From: Persicimonas caeni
Lineage (GTDB): Bacteria > Myxococcota_A > Bradymonadia > Bradymonadales > Bradymonadaceae
Assembly (NCBI RefSeq): GCF_006517175.1
Contig: NZ_CP041186.1
Location: forward strand, 6,723,074-6,787,073
Direction: 5' to 3'
Length of the DNA: 64,000 bases
The notes below the pieces were generated by a model. The model was not told the DNA's origin. It ran no database searches and saw nothing but the letters and a program-made list of their open reading frames with translations. This document shows positions 1-8,726 of this stretch, one piece after another; the stretch's first letter is position 1; each line of letters begins with the position of its first letter. A program made the translations under genes and the position numbers.

Positions 1-1527
1 GACGGGACCCTCAACCTGTCGACGTTGGCCGAGCCGAAGGGTCCGGATGAGCCGCCCCCCGAGCGTGGACCCGAGCGCGACAAGCTGCAAATCTATCGGC
101 TGGTGGTGTCGGACGGCACCTTGCACTACGAAGACGAGACCTTCGAGGACGTCGATGCGCGCGCCAACTTATTCGTGTCGACTCATGGCGCCGTGCGAAG
201 CTCGATCGACTCACTCGGGTTTAACACCTCGGCCGGGCCGCTCGAGAGGTCCGTGTCCGTCGTCGTCGACACGGCGAGCGTGGACGTCCGCGCAGGGGAG
301 GTTCGCTTCGCCTCCGACGAGGTCGTCGTCGCCGAAGACTCTCGTTTCGACGATATTCGTTTCTCCCGCAAGCCCAGCGGCGAGGACGCAGACCAGAACG
401 GCTCCTCCCACCTGGCCGGAGAGGTCGAGCGCATGAAGATTGCCCCAACGCTCGCGCTTGCGCTCTCGGGAGACACCGCCCTGACTTCGCCGGTCGAGGC
501 GACGCTGACCTTCGAAGGACCGGCGGATAACTTGGGGGTCTATGCCCAAGCGAAAGTCGCGGGAGGCGGCGAGATCGACTTGCGAGGCGCGTTCGAGCGC
601 CCCGCCTCTACGCTCGACCTCGAAGTTCGAGCCGACTCACTCGCCCCCGCCGCCTGGGTCGACATGGACGCGGAGGACATCGCGGTGGGCGTGTTCGAAG
701 GGGACCTCCACGTCGGTCTGACAGAGCAGCGGCCCGTCGACTACACACTGACGGGGTCGGCCAGGGGCGTGCGGGTCGAAGGGCGCACGGCCGAACGCGC
801 CGACTTCGATCTCACGGGCAAGTGGGTGCGCGGTGCGCCTGGTGCGGACGAAGGCCTCCAAAGACTCACGGCCAAGGGGACACTATCGCTGCGTGGATTC
901 GAGGCCGACGGAACGCGAGCACGCCAACTCGATTCCCGGGTCGACTTCGTACACACGCCATCGCGTGACACGGGAGATATCCGAGCCGACCTCGACCGGC
1001 TGGTGGTCGACGAGCGCGTCTACGGTTCGGGTCGCGTCGAGCTCGATCTGGAGCCGGGCGGGAAGTTCCGGCTCGACGTGCGCGCGGTGCCCGAGGCGGC
1101 GCCCGACTTTCCTCTCCGACTCGACGCTGTGGGCGTGCACTCGGAGGCATTCGACTCGTTCGAGTTGTCGCGGTTTCAGGTGGGCGGGCGCGGTCTTCTG
1201 TGGAAGCTTCGCGAGACCGCCCAGATCAGGATCACCGACGAGGCCGTCGTCATCGAGTCGCTCGTACTCGTCGGGCCGGGCCAGCCGATTCGCCTCGACG
1301 GAACCTATCCGCTCGACGGCACGCTCGCCGCCATCGCCGAGCGCCTCGGCAACGCAGGGCTCGATGCGCTGATGAGCGGCAAGCAGATGCCCGCCGTTCT
1401 GCGCGACGCGTTGCCTGAGAACCTCGACAGCCTCACCCCCGAAGAGATCCGCGAAGCGATTCCCGACGAGGTCGAAGAGCAACTCTCCGACGAGATCAAA
1501 CGGCGGCTACGGCTGCCGAAGTTCTAG
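1..1527 (+). CDS. AsmA/TamB-like protein, C-terminal part (5' truncated)
   Basis: The reading frame is open from the first base of the window, so the true start lies outside it. The visible ~508 residues are almost entirely alternating polar/hydrophobic beta-strand sequence with repeated 'GxxDLRG', 'ARGVRVEG' and 'LDGTYPLDGTL' patterns. That is typical of the AsmA/TamB/DUF748 superfamily of periplasm-spanning beta-groove proteins involved in outer-membrane lipid or protein homeostasis. The C-terminus is an acidic/basic helical tail (EEIREAIPDEVEEQLSDEIKRRLRL). No catalytic motif is seen. The fold-level call is inferred from composition and strand periodicity, and the exact family is uncertain. 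Confidence 0.6.
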   Translation, partial: DGTLNLSTLAEPKGPDEPPPERGPERDKLQIYRLVVSDGTLHYEDETFEDVDARANLFVSTHGAVRSSIDSLGFNTSAGPLERSVSVVVDTASVDVRAGEVRFASDEVVVAEDSRFDDIRFSRKPSGEDADQNGSSHLAGEVERMKIAPTLALALSGDTALTSPVEATLTFEGPADNLGVYAQAKVAGGGEIDLRGAFERPASTLDLEVRADSLAPAAWVDMDAEDIAVGVFEGDLHVGLTEQRPVDYTLTGSARGVRVEGRTAERADFDLTGKWVRGAPGADEGLQRLTAKGTLSLRGFEADGTRARQLDSRVDFVHTPSRDTGDIRADLDRLVVDERVYGSGRVELDLEPGGKFRLDVRAVPEAAPDFPLRLDAVGVHSEAFDSFELSRFQVGGRGLLWKLRETAQIRITDEAVVIESLVLVGPGQPIRLDGTYPLDGTLAAIAERLGNAGLDALMSGKQMPAVLRDALPENLDSLTPEEIREAIPDEVEEQLSDEIKRRLRLPKF

Positions 1528-1641
1528 CTGTCTCGGCTGCATGTGAGGGGCCGAATCCGTGACTTTTGGCTTCCGAGCACCATCTTTAGCTCACGTTCTA
1601 CAGTGAATCCGGTACTCGAATAGTCGAACTGCGGAGGTAAG

Positions 1642-2001
1642 ATGCTCTCACGTGAAGAAGTGGAGAAGATAGCCGAGGTGCTCGATGGAATGCCCGTTTG
1701 GGGCTGCATTCCCGGAAGCCCTGCTCAGAAGGCCGGGATTCAGTACGGTGACGTTTTGCTGCGCGTCAACGGCTGCAGGGTCAAGTGCTTCAAGGAGTAT
1801 GCGGCCGCCCAGAAGCTCGACAGCCGGAAGATGACCGCCCAGGTAGCTCGTGAGGATGAAATCTTCGAGGTCGAAATCAATCTCAAAGATCCTGAGTGGC
1901 GTCCCGAGCCCGAAGAGACGTTCAAGAAAATCGCCGACAAAGGGTATATGGCCCGCTTGTTGGGGGATGACTCGGGGAGCGACGACAAACGAATCACCTG
2001 A
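1642..2001 (+). CDS. Small PDZ-domain protein
   Basis: A 119-residue protein with no signal peptide. Residues ~15-75 look like a PDZ domain: a carboxylate-binding-loop-like region (PVWGCIPGSPAQKAGIQYGDVLLRVNG) followed by the usual strands. The GSPAxKAGIxxGDxLLxxNG pattern is the hallmark of HtrA/CtpA-type PDZ domains, but no protease domain is attached, so a cytoplasmic adaptor or peptide-binding role is inferred. The start is supported by a strong Shine-Dalgarno (GGAGG) six bases before the ATG. The C-terminal tail (~85-119) is charged and probably disordered. It stands alone between the AsmA-like gene and a sigma-54-type promoter. Confidence 0.75.
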   Translation: MLSREEVEKIAEVLDGMPVWGCIPGSPAQKAGIQYGDVLLRVNGCRVKCFKEYAAAQKLDSRKMTAQVAREDEIFEVEINLKDPEWRPEPEETFKKIADKGYMARLLGDDSGSDDKRIT

Positions 2002-2050
2002 GTAGTGGAGCGCAAGATTTTCGCACGGGCAGCGGCTGTGCAACTTTTGC

Positions 2051-2064
2051 GCAACACGTGTTGC
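2051..2064. promoter_or_regulatory. 14-bp perfect palindrome, possible operator or enhancer site
   Basis: GCAACACGTGTTGC is a perfect 14-bp inverted repeat centred on CACGTG. It lies about 65-80 bp upstream of the sigma-54-like promoter at 2129-2144. That position suits an upstream activator or repressor site, but no regulator is identified. Confidence 0.35.
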
Positions 2065-2128
2065 AACAAAGTGAGCCTCTCGTTCGACATCATGTGTCGA
2101 CGGCAGGCTCATTTCCTTTTTTAGAGGT

Positions 2129-2144
2129 TGGCATAGTACTTGCT
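2129..2144 (+). promoter_or_regulatory. Sigma-54 (RpoN) type promoter
   Basis: TGGCATAGTACTTGCT matches the -24/-12 consensus TGGCAYR-N4-TTGCW at every fixed position. The -24 GG and -12 GC have the required 12-bp phase (G at 2130 and 2142). Expected transcription start is near 2155, about 45 nt before the ATG at 2200. This also argues against the earlier in-frame ATG at 2140 as the real start. Confidence 0.6.
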
Positions 2145-2199
2145 GGTATTTGTGGTAGATCAATCGCGATTGACATCTCCCGACCCGTGCAAGTCCATT

Positions 2200-3303
2200 A
2201 TGACGTTTCGCTTCCCGCGCCTGCTGAGCCCCGAGTCATCCGACTCGGTCGCCCCGAAACACCGAACCACAGATGCTGATGGCCGTGCCTTTGCGTCCAG
2301 CCGAACCCGTCAATTCCCCACCTTGAAAGACACATCGTCCGACGGCGGCCTTCCTCAGGTGCCCCAGGGCGAGGGCGGCTTGGGAGACGAGCAGACCGAT
2401 ACCTTCGGTGCGTTTGCAGCTTGTCGAGGTGCCAAGGACTGTAACGAGTGTCCTCACCGCCCGGTCGAGATTACCCATGGCTGCGCCGAGCAGTCGCTGA
2501 TTGTGCCGCCCCAGGCTGCCTCTTGGCTGCACATGCTCGAGGACTACGAAGGGTACTGGTTGGTGGAATGGACCCAGGCGGACGAGTCGACCCCGATTCA
2601 TCTCGTGGTCGGGGAGGGGCGAGTCTTCTACGGCATCGCGCGGCAGTGTGGCTCGTGGCTCGACTCTACGTTCGACGAACGGCACGAGGAGCTCAGCGCG
2701 GACTACCGGGAGTATGTGAAAGAGCGTCGCGCCGATGCCAACCGCGTCGCGATGCTCGAGCTGCTCGTCGATCTCGACAAGTTCGAGGTCGACGCACAAC
2801 GAAAGAGCGCCTTTTTGAATCACTTGGCGCGTACGCTCGCTCCCGGGGCCAACGGAAAGGGGAAGCGTTGGCGTCTCGACTCGCGCTTGTTCGAAAACCA
2901 CTCGTTTCTGTCGTTCCAGCCCGTCGAGCTGCTCACCGCCATCGGGCGGCAGTTGTGCCCGGTCGACGACCTCGAGGAGCGACTTCGCTCGATGAACGTC
3001 GAGCCCGACGAAGGGTGGATCTTCACGCGTGACGGAGATCGAAGCGGCGCTTTCGTCTGCTCGACCGAGTCGCTTCCCGAGAGTATCGACCGAATCCGCG
3101 AAGTCTCGAGCATTGCCGATACCACACTGGCGGCGGCCACCGGCGTTGGTAAGGATGACGGCAAGATTAAGCCAGTCGTCAGCGTCCACGGCGACCACTT
3201 CTGGATGGCGTTGGCCGACGAAGAGGTCGTGGTCGTCACTCGCCATCCCCTGGTGCACCTGGGGCGCATTTGCACAATGATCGACGATTTCCGCGCGGCG
3301 TGA
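2200..3303 (+). CDS. Hypothetical protein with CxxxxxCxxC cluster, possible DUF4388/roadblock-like parts
   Basis: About 367 residues, not firmly recognised. An N-terminal low-complexity stretch of ~80 residues precedes a Cys/His cluster (CRGAKDCNECPHR), then another 'HGC'. This could bind metal or a cluster. The central part (HLVVGEGRVFYGIARQCGSWL) resembles DUF4388/PATAN segments of bacterial regulatory proteins. The C-terminus (ALADEEVVVVTRHPLVHLGRI) looks like the last strands of a roadblock/LC7 domain. Both resemblances are weak. I chose the ATG at 2200 because a sigma-54-like promoter sits just upstream and the alternative ATG at 2140 lies inside that promoter. No good Shine-Dalgarno is visible. 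A role in polarity or motility GTPase regulation would be speculation. Confidence 0.6.
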   Translation: MTFRFPRLLSPESSDSVAPKHRTTDADGRAFASSRTRQFPTLKDTSSDGGLPQVPQGEGGLGDEQTDTFGAFAACRGAKDCNECPHRPVEITHGCAEQSLIVPPQAASWLHMLEDYEGYWLVEWTQADESTPIHLVVGEGRVFYGIARQCGSWLDSTFDERHEELSADYREYVKERRADANRVAMLELLVDLDKFEVDAQRKSAFLNHLARTLAPGANGKGKRWRLDSRLFENHSFLSFQPVELLTAIGRQLCPVDDLEERLRSMNVEPDEGWIFTRDGDRSGAFVCSTESLPESIDRIREVSSIADTTLAAATGVGKDDGKIKPVVSVHGDHFWMALADEEVVVVTRHPLVHLGRICTMIDDFRAA

Positions 3304-3396
3304 CCCGCGCCGGCTCATCGTTCCGCCTTCTCAAGACCTACTCGGTGCAGTAAAGTGCCTGCATCGTTAAACGGTAGTATCGAGGTGAGCGGGACG

Positions 3397-3732
3397 ATGA
3401 GCGACGAGACGAATCCTTCTGGAATGACCGTGGCCGAAGACGACACCCTGCCGATGGGCGTGGAGGTCTCCAAGGTCGACCTTCTAGCCACGGTCGTCGA
3501 CGCGGAATGGAAACGCCCGGCGGGGCATGTGCGCACTGAAGGCGCGCCGGCCGAAGCCTACTGGTGCGAACACCAAGGCTGCCGGCTGCGCTTCGAGCGG
3601 ACCGGGCGAATCTGGCAGGGCTTTCTCGACATGCTCGACGCCGGCGAAACCCTCGAGACGGGGGCTTCCGAGAATATCGGAAAGGTCGCCCGCGAGCTCA
3701 AAAAGCTCGTCGAGCAATGCCGCGTCTCCTGA
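3397..3732 (+). CDS. Hypothetical small acidic protein
   Basis: A 111-residue protein (from ATG with GAGGTG about ten bases upstream; an in-frame GTG at 3355 is an alternative start). The first ~30 residues are acidic and Thr/Ser-rich. The rest holds 'AYWCEHQGCRLRFERTGRIWQGFLDML', a Cys-x4-Cys element in a compact domain, and a C-terminal helix with another Cys. I do not recognise the family. It is convergent with the reductase gene on the other strand. Confidence 0.55.
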   Translation: MSDETNPSGMTVAEDDTLPMGVEVSKVDLLATVVDAEWKRPAGHVRTEGAPAEAYWCEHQGCRLRFERTGRIWQGFLDMLDAGETLETGASENIGKVARELKKLVEQCRVS

Positions 3733-3739
3733 CGACTCA

Positions 3740-3856
3740 TCACGGTTGCAGGTTGTCGTACGCTCGTTCGAGCGCGTCTTCGTCGAACTCCGCGGGAACC
3801 TGACACTCATCGCAGGGCTCGCCCAACTCGGGGCGGATATCGTCGCTATAGATCAT
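3740..3856 (-). CDS. Possible 38-residue ORF with CxxC motif
   Basis: Just downstream of the reductase gene, in a different frame, an ATG opens a short frame encoding an acidic peptide that contains EPCDECQVPAEFDEDALERAYDN. The frame stays open upstream of this ATG through a Cys/His-rich stretch, so the real start could be earlier. There is no Shine-Dalgarno. The non-random CDEC motif and acidic helix suggest it may be real, perhaps coupled to the reductase, but support is thin. Confidence 0.25.
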   Translation of the reverse strand: MIYSDDIRPELGEPCDECQVPAEFDEDALERAYDNLQP

Positions 3857-3918
3857 CGAATCGTAGCAGCGCCCGTGGGCGTGACGGTCTCTGGCACTGG
3901 CGCTGGCAAAGGGGCCGC

Positions 3919-5178
3919 TTAGCGCCGGCCGACCTCCATGGTCATCCCTGCATCGCTCAGTCGGTCGACCAGCGCCATGCCCATGGCCGACGCGGGCGTC
4001 AGGATGCCTCCCTCGGTGCAGTCGTCACATTCGTCGAACGCCAGGCACAGCGCCGACTCGGCGAGCATCAGGGCGGTGGCGCCGTAGCCCGGGTCGGAGT
4101 CGGCGGCGATGGTCGCCTCGACCTCGAAGGACTCTCCGGTCTCGGAGATGCCGCGCCCGAGGTGCTTCACGCGGAAGAAACCGCTCTCGATCGCCTCGCG
4201 GCTCGGACCTTCGCCGGGGCTCGGGAGGACGTATTTTCGAAGGAGATTGCGCGTCGGCGTCAGCGCCATCAGGCCGGCGAACGCGCCGAGGCCGGCGGTC
4301 AATCCGGCGGCGCGCAGCGCGCCGGTCACGCCCTTGCCGGTGCTGGTGGTCTCTTCGTAGCTGAAATCTCGCCCATACGGATAGCCGAGCACCGCGTTGC
4401 TGCGACGCACGATCTTTTCGTTGATGCGCGCCATGATAAACGGCGCAGTCCACAGGTCGGCCTTTTTGTCGTGGCTCACCGACGTCTGAGTGCTTCCATC
4501 GGGGCCAGTTTGCTCACCTTCGGGGTTCAGCGAGTAGGGATGACCCACCACGCGTCGCAGCTCGGGCTCCTTGCCCAGCCGCTCCATCAGGTTCGACATG
4601 CTGTCGAGCGTGCCGCCACTGAAGCCTCCCTTGGCGCCCATCAAAAACATCTTGTTTTCGCGGCAGGGAGCGCCGAACTCGCGCTTGGCGAAGTCTTGGA
4701 CCATCAAGGTGCCCAGGTCGCTGGGGATGGAGTCGAACCCGCAGCAGTTGACGATGCGCGTCTTGTTCTCGCGCGCCTGGTCGTGGTGCGCGTCGATCAT
4801 CTCACGGATCCAGTGCACCTCGCCGGTCAGGTCGCAGTAGTCGGTCTGCTTGTCGACGCACGCGGCGACGAGCTTGCTGCCGTACTTGTCGTAGGGACCG
4901 ACGGTGGTGCAGACCACGCGAGTACGCTCGGCCATCTCGTCGAGGCTCGGGCGGTCGGTGGCGTCCGCGATCACCAAAGGCACCTTCGCCGCCTGGCCAA
5001 ACTCGTGCATCAGCTCGTCTCGCACTACCTCGAGCTTAGCCCGGTTGCGCCCGCCGAGGGCCCAGCGAAGCTCGTCCTCGCCATAATGGGCGGCGAAGTA
5101 CTCGGCCACGAGGCGCCCGGCAAAGCCGGTGGCGCCCCACAAAACGATGTCGAATTCGCGGTCCTGGCGGTCGCTCAT
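3919..5178 (-). CDS. Saccharopine dehydrogenase-like NAD(P)-binding reductase (trans-acting enoyl reductase family)
   Basis: A 419-residue protein. It opens with a Rossmann nucleotide-binding motif (IVLWGATGFAGRLVAEY) and 'ALGGRNRAKLE', then 'VVCTTVGPYDKYGSKLVAACVDKQTDYCDLTGE' and 'NCCGFDSIPSDLG'. These are signatures of the saccharopine dehydrogenase-like oxidoreductase family, which includes mycobacterial trans-acting enoyl reductases. A hydrophobic segment near residue 290 (AAGLTAGLGAFAGLMAL) suggests membrane association. Substrate is unknown; lipid reduction is an inference from relatives. A GGAAGGAAC Shine-Dalgarno supports the start. No polyketide or lipid partner is adjacent. Confidence 0.85.
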   Translation of the reverse strand: MSDRQDREFDIVLWGATGFAGRLVAEYFAAHYGEDELRWALGGRNRAKLEVVRDELMHEFGQAAKVPLVIADATDRPSLDEMAERTRVVCTTVGPYDKYGSKLVAACVDKQTDYCDLTGEVHWIREMIDAHHDQARENKTRIVNCCGFDSIPSDLGTLMVQDFAKREFGAPCRENKMFLMGAKGGFSGGTLDSMSNLMERLGKEPELRRVVGHPYSLNPEGEQTGPDGSTQTSVSHDKKADLWTAPFIMARINEKIVRRSNAVLGYPYGRDFSYEETTSTGKGVTGALRAAGLTAGLGAFAGLMALTPTRNLLRKYVLPSPGEGPSREAIESGFFRVKHLGRGISETGESFEVEATIAADSDPGYGATALMLAESALCLAFDECDDCTEGGILTPASAMGMALVDRLSDAGMTMEVGRR

Positions 5179-5202
5179 GTTCCTTCCTGGAGTAACTGGC
5201 CG

Positions 5203-5799
5203 TTATGTGACGGGTTCAGCTCCTCCGGGATACTCCACGTGTCGCTCCGTTTCAACCCGCCGCGTGCCGACGCGTTCGTGGCGACGCTCGCGGAATCGGT
5301 GCGCCAGCACCACATACAAAGGCCCGGCGATGAGGCCGAAGAGCACGTGCGCTGCCCAGTTGACCACGCTTCGGGCCGCGATGAACCACTCGAAGACGGC
5401 GGTAAAGAAGTAGAAGTTGACGATATAGAGAAGAAAGCCGTACCCGGCGCCGATGGCCGCTGCGAGGGCCGTGCTCTGGCGGCGCACCAAGACGGCCAGA
5501 GCGACGGTGAACACCACCGACAGAATCAGGTGAGTCGTCACGCCGACCAAAAAGACCCCCAGCTCGAAATTACCCGGGGTGAACGGCATCGGGTCCGCGC
5601 CGTAGGCGAACATCGACATCATGTGCGGTGGCCCCCAAAACCAGCCTCCGATGGCTGGAGTGAGCGCCATCTCGAAGAGCAAGAAGACAACGCCGGCGAC
5701 CAAACCGGCGATGGTCGCCGCCTTCATGTCGATGCGAAACGGCTCGTACAGATCGAAGCCACGGTCGTGGCGGATGTGTTCTCGGTGTTCGACGGTCAT
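5203..5799 (-). CDS. Four-span integral membrane protein, unknown function
   Basis: 198 residues starting at an ATG preceded by GGAGGAG; an upstream in-frame ATG (5832) has no ribosome site. Four hydrophobic segments are clear: around 'AATIAGLVAGVVFLLFEMAL', 'LGVFLVGVTTHLILSVVF', 'AAIGAGYGFLLYIVNFYFF' and 'AHVLFGLIAGPLYVVLAH'. The C-terminal tail is Arg-rich and cytoplasmic by the positive-inside rule. No catalytic motif is seen. It lies 24 bp upstream of the reductase gene on the same strand, so the two are probably co-transcribed. Confidence 0.7.
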   Translation of the reverse strand: MTVEHREHIRHDRGFDLYEPFRIDMKAATIAGLVAGVVFLLFEMALTPAIGGWFWGPPHMMSMFAYGADPMPFTPGNFELGVFLVGVTTHLILSVVFTVALAVLVRRQSTALAAAIGAGYGFLLYIVNFYFFTAVFEWFIAARSVVNWAAHVLFGLIAGPLYVVLAHRFRERRHERVGTRRVETERHVEYPGGAEPVT

Positions 5800-5967
5800 A
5801 TACTCCTCCCTGTGAATGAGGAACATTCCCACGCGCCGAACGCTCCGGCCACGCGGGCCAGACTACCCAAATTTGAGGACTATTTAATCGCCCTCAAGGT
5901 TTCAAACTCGTCCGCTTCCACCCAAGATGACGAATGATCGAGGCAGCCGAGCCAAGAGAGGTCTGAT

Positions 5968-7083
5968 GTGAGAGGAGAGCCGACAGTCGCCCATTCGCTC
6001 GTGCCCGCACCTCCCGAGCATTTCGTGACACGCGACGGCGCGGGCCTTCGCGTCGGCGACCGGCCTTATCGCGTCTTCGGCTGCAATACGTATTACCTGA
6101 TGGCGTGGGCGGCGGATCCGAACCTGCGCCGCCACGTCGACGAGGTGCTCGATACGGCGGTTCAATTCGGCCTCAACACGGTGCGCACCTGGGCGTTCAA
6201 CGACGGCGAGGACCAGTGGAACGCGTTGCAGCCTCGCCCCGGCGAGCACGACGAGCGAGTCCTCGAGGCCCTTGACTATGTGGTCTGGCAGGCCGGTCGG
6301 CGAGGGCTTCGGCTCATCTTAGCGCTGGTCAATCACTGGGACGACTATGGGGGACGGCGCCGATACGCCGCGTGGAGCTCGACGGCCAAGCGCGCCGACG
6401 ACTTCTACCGCGACGCCGCGTGTCGGCGCTGTTATCGCCACCACGCCCGCACGCTCGTCGAGCGCACCAACTCCTATACCGGCCGCGTCTACCGCGACGA
6501 CCCCACCATCTTGGCCTGGGAGCTCGGCAACGAGCCGCGCTGCGCGCGCGACCCGAGCGGGTTGACCCTGCAGTACTGGCTGGAGGAGATGTCGGCGCAT
6601 CTCAAGGAGCTCGACCCGAACCACCTGGTCGGTACCGGTTTGGAAGGCTTTTGGGGCAAGTGGCGCGAAGGGCGCTACAACCCGCCGCGCTGGCTCGGCG
6701 GGCAGGGAAGCGACTTCCTGTGGAATCACCAGCCCGACACGATCGACCTGATGAGCTTTCACGTCTATCCCGACCACTGGCACATGGACGAGAAGGCGAC
6801 GATGCGCTGGATTCGAGAGCACCTCGATGCGGCCGCCGAGCTCGGTAAGCCGGCGGTGATGGGCGAGTTCGGCAAGCGAGGTCCGCGTGCGCTGCGCGAG
6901 CGTTGCTTTCGGAAGTGGCTCGATGCGACCACCAGCGCAGCTACCGACACGGAGCACCCCGCCGCGGCCGGCGCGCTCTTCTGGGCGCTCTACCACGACG
7001 ATTACCCCGACTACGATCGCTTCGGCGTCTACCGGCGCCACGAGAGCACCGTCGACCTCCTTCGCAGCTACACGGCCCGCTGA
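5968..7083 (+). CDS. Glycoside hydrolase family 5-like (mannan endo-beta-mannosidase type)
   Basis: 371 residues from a GTG start with an AGAGAG site upstream. The (beta/alpha)8 hydrolase signature is clear: 'NTVRTWAFNDGEDQWNALQPRPGEHDE' near the N-terminus, the acid/base Glu189 in 'WELGNEPR', and the nucleophile Glu300 in 'VMGEFGK'. 'FHVYPDHW' lies in between. This pattern matches GH5 beta-mannanases of the plant/fungal type. No secretion signal is evident, which is unusual for a polysaccharide hydrolase and suggests an intracellular oligosaccharide substrate or a missed start. It is divergent from the membrane-protein gene. Confidence 0.85.
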   Translation: MRGEPTVAHSLVPAPPEHFVTRDGAGLRVGDRPYRVFGCNTYYLMAWAADPNLRRHVDEVLDTAVQFGLNTVRTWAFNDGEDQWNALQPRPGEHDERVLEALDYVVWQAGRRGLRLILALVNHWDDYGGRRRYAAWSSTAKRADDFYRDAACRRCYRHHARTLVERTNSYTGRVYRDDPTILAWELGNEPRCARDPSGLTLQYWLEEMSAHLKELDPNHLVGTGLEGFWGKWREGRYNPPRWLGGQGSDFLWNHQPDTIDLMSFHVYPDHWHMDEKATMRWIREHLDAAAELGKPAVMGEFGKRGPRALRERCFRKWLDATTSAATDTEHPAAAGALFWALYHDDYPDYDRFGVYRRHESTVDLLRSYTAR

Positions 7084-7086
7084 GGG

Positions 7087-8565
7087 TTACTTCTTCGCGC
7101 GCATCAACTGCATGTAGTAGCGCACGATATTTTTGTAGTTCTCGACGCCGATGCGCTCGTCGACTCCGTGGATGCGCTTGGTGTCGTCGGCGGTCAGCCG
7201 CATGGGGATGAATCGATAGACGTCGTCGGCCACGTCCGTGAACCAGCGCGAGTCGGTGCCGCCCACCATCAGGCCGGGGATGACGACCGTCTCTTCGCCG
7301 AAGATCTCGCGGGTGGTGCGGCGCACGTGCTCGAACGCAGGTGTCTGACTGCTCGACACCGGCGAGGGGTTCGAGTTGAAGCTGCCTTCGGCGGCCTGAA
7401 TCTCGACGCGCTCGTCGTCGATGACCTCTTCGACGTGTCGCATCACGTCGTCGCGCGTCTGGCCGGGGGCGATACGGAAGTTGACGGTCGCCCGCGCCGT
7501 CTTCGGCAGCACGTTGTCCTGCACGCCGGCGTTGAAGATGGTCACCGCGGTGGTGGTGCGCACGGTGGCGTTGGTCTGCTTTTTCTTCTCGAGTTGGCCG
7601 ATGAGCACCGGCTCGAGGAGCCACAGATTGGCGAAGACCACGCGCATGGCCATGGGCATCTCCGGGCCGACGGCCTCGAACATCTGGCGGGCCGGAGCGT
7701 TCAACTCGGCGTCGAACTGGTTGTCTTCGAGCCGCTTGACCGCCCGCGCCAAGACGCCGATGGCCGTCTCGTTGGGCGGCATCGACGAGTGGCCGCCCTC
7801 GGCCTTCGCCGTCAGGTGCAGCGTCATGAACCCCTTCTCGGCCAACCCCACGAGCGCGACCGGCTTGTCGACGCCGGGCATCATCCCTTCAGTGATCACC
7901 AGCCCTTCATCGAGCACGTACGCCGGCTCGATGCCGCGTTTCTCGAGCAGCGCCGCCATCTCTTTGGCGCCGCGTCGGCCCCCGATTTCCTCGTCACAGC
8001 CGAACGCAAAGATGAAGGTGTGCCTCGGCTGCGCGCCCGCTCGGAGCAGCGTCTCGGTCGCCTCCAGGATGCCGAGCACCCCGGCCTTGATGTCGAGCGT
8101 GCCGCGCCCCCACACGTAGCCGTCGGCGACCGCGCCCGAGAAGGGCGGCTTCGTCCAGTCCTTCTCCTCTCCCTCTTCGACCGGCACCACGTCGAGGTGC
8201 GACATGAGCACCGCCGGCTTGGCCTCCGGGTCTCGGCCCTCCCACGTATACATCAGGCTGCACGGGCCGACCTTCTCGCGGTCGAGCTCGGCGTGCACCC
8301 GCGGAAACGAGGTTTCGAGGTAGTCGGTCAACGTCTCGAAGGGCGCGAGCTGCTTGTCGGTGTACTGCGCCGGCGAGAGGGTCGGTATCCGGACGGCGCC
8401 GGCCAGGCGCTCGACGGCACCCTCATCGACTTCGGGTAAGTCTTGCGGCGCAGAGACCTCGGGCTGGACGGACTCGACCCCGGCTGCGCGGACCAGCAGG
8501 ATAGCGGCGAGCACGACGAACGCGGCGGTTAGGCCGCCTAACACTGTCATCACTAATTTCTTCAT
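7087..8565 (-). CDS. M20-family metallopeptidase (carboxypeptidase S-like), membrane-anchored
   Basis: 492 residues. The N-terminus is a single hydrophobic segment (LVMTVLGGLTAAFVVLAAILLV), either an anchor or uncleaved signal. The M20 dinuclear-zinc site is visible: 'MSHLDVVPVE' (His), 'GRGTLDIKAG' (bridging Asp), 'GCDEEIGG' (catalytic Glu and ligand Glu), and 'GTDSRWF' plus a late His region. A dimerisation lid domain occupies roughly residues 230-350. The family cleaves C-terminal residues or N-acyl amino acids; the yeast CPS/PM20D1 branch fits best by length and anchor. The ATG was chosen at the start of the hydrophobic segment. It is convergent with the GH5 gene with only 3 bp between stop codons. 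Confidence 0.88.
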   Translation of the reverse strand: MKKLVMTVLGGLTAAFVVLAAILLVRAAGVESVQPEVSAPQDLPEVDEGAVERLAGAVRIPTLSPAQYTDKQLAPFETLTDYLETSFPRVHAELDREKVGPCSLMYTWEGRDPEAKPAVLMSHLDVVPVEEGEEKDWTKPPFSGAVADGYVWGRGTLDIKAGVLGILEATETLLRAGAQPRHTFIFAFGCDEEIGGRRGAKEMAALLEKRGIEPAYVLDEGLVITEGMMPGVDKPVALVGLAEKGFMTLHLTAKAEGGHSSMPPNETAIGVLARAVKRLEDNQFDAELNAPARQMFEAVGPEMPMAMRVVFANLWLLEPVLIGQLEKKKQTNATVRTTTAVTIFNAGVQDNVLPKTARATVNFRIAPGQTRDDVMRHVEEVIDDERVEIQAAEGSFNSNPSPVSSSQTPAFEHVRRTTREIFGEETVVIPGLMVGGTDSRWFTDVADDVYRFIPMRLTADDTKRIHGVDERIGVENYKNIVRYYMQLMRAKK

Positions 8566-8726
8566 GTCGCACAGCTTACTGGGAACGGGCGCGGAAAAGA
8601 AGAGGGGCCCGCGTTTCGCCTGGACTCGGTGGCGGTGATTCGCCCGTCGACTCTGGTCGGCGGCCGCTGTGAGTCTAACATTGGTGTGTGAATTCGGAGG
8701 CGGCGAAATCAGACCTGGAGGTCCCG

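Noticed and set aside
3355-3396. tRNA-like piece (GTTAAACGGTAGTA)
   Set aside because: Only a D-arm-like string; no acceptor stem, anticodon arm or T-arm around it.
4162-5937. 591-codon plus-strand frame opposite the reductase and membrane-protein genes
   Set aside because: It is the antisense of two well-supported minus-strand genes; composition (His/Arg/Ala) and lack of a ribosome site are typical of GC-rich shadow frames.
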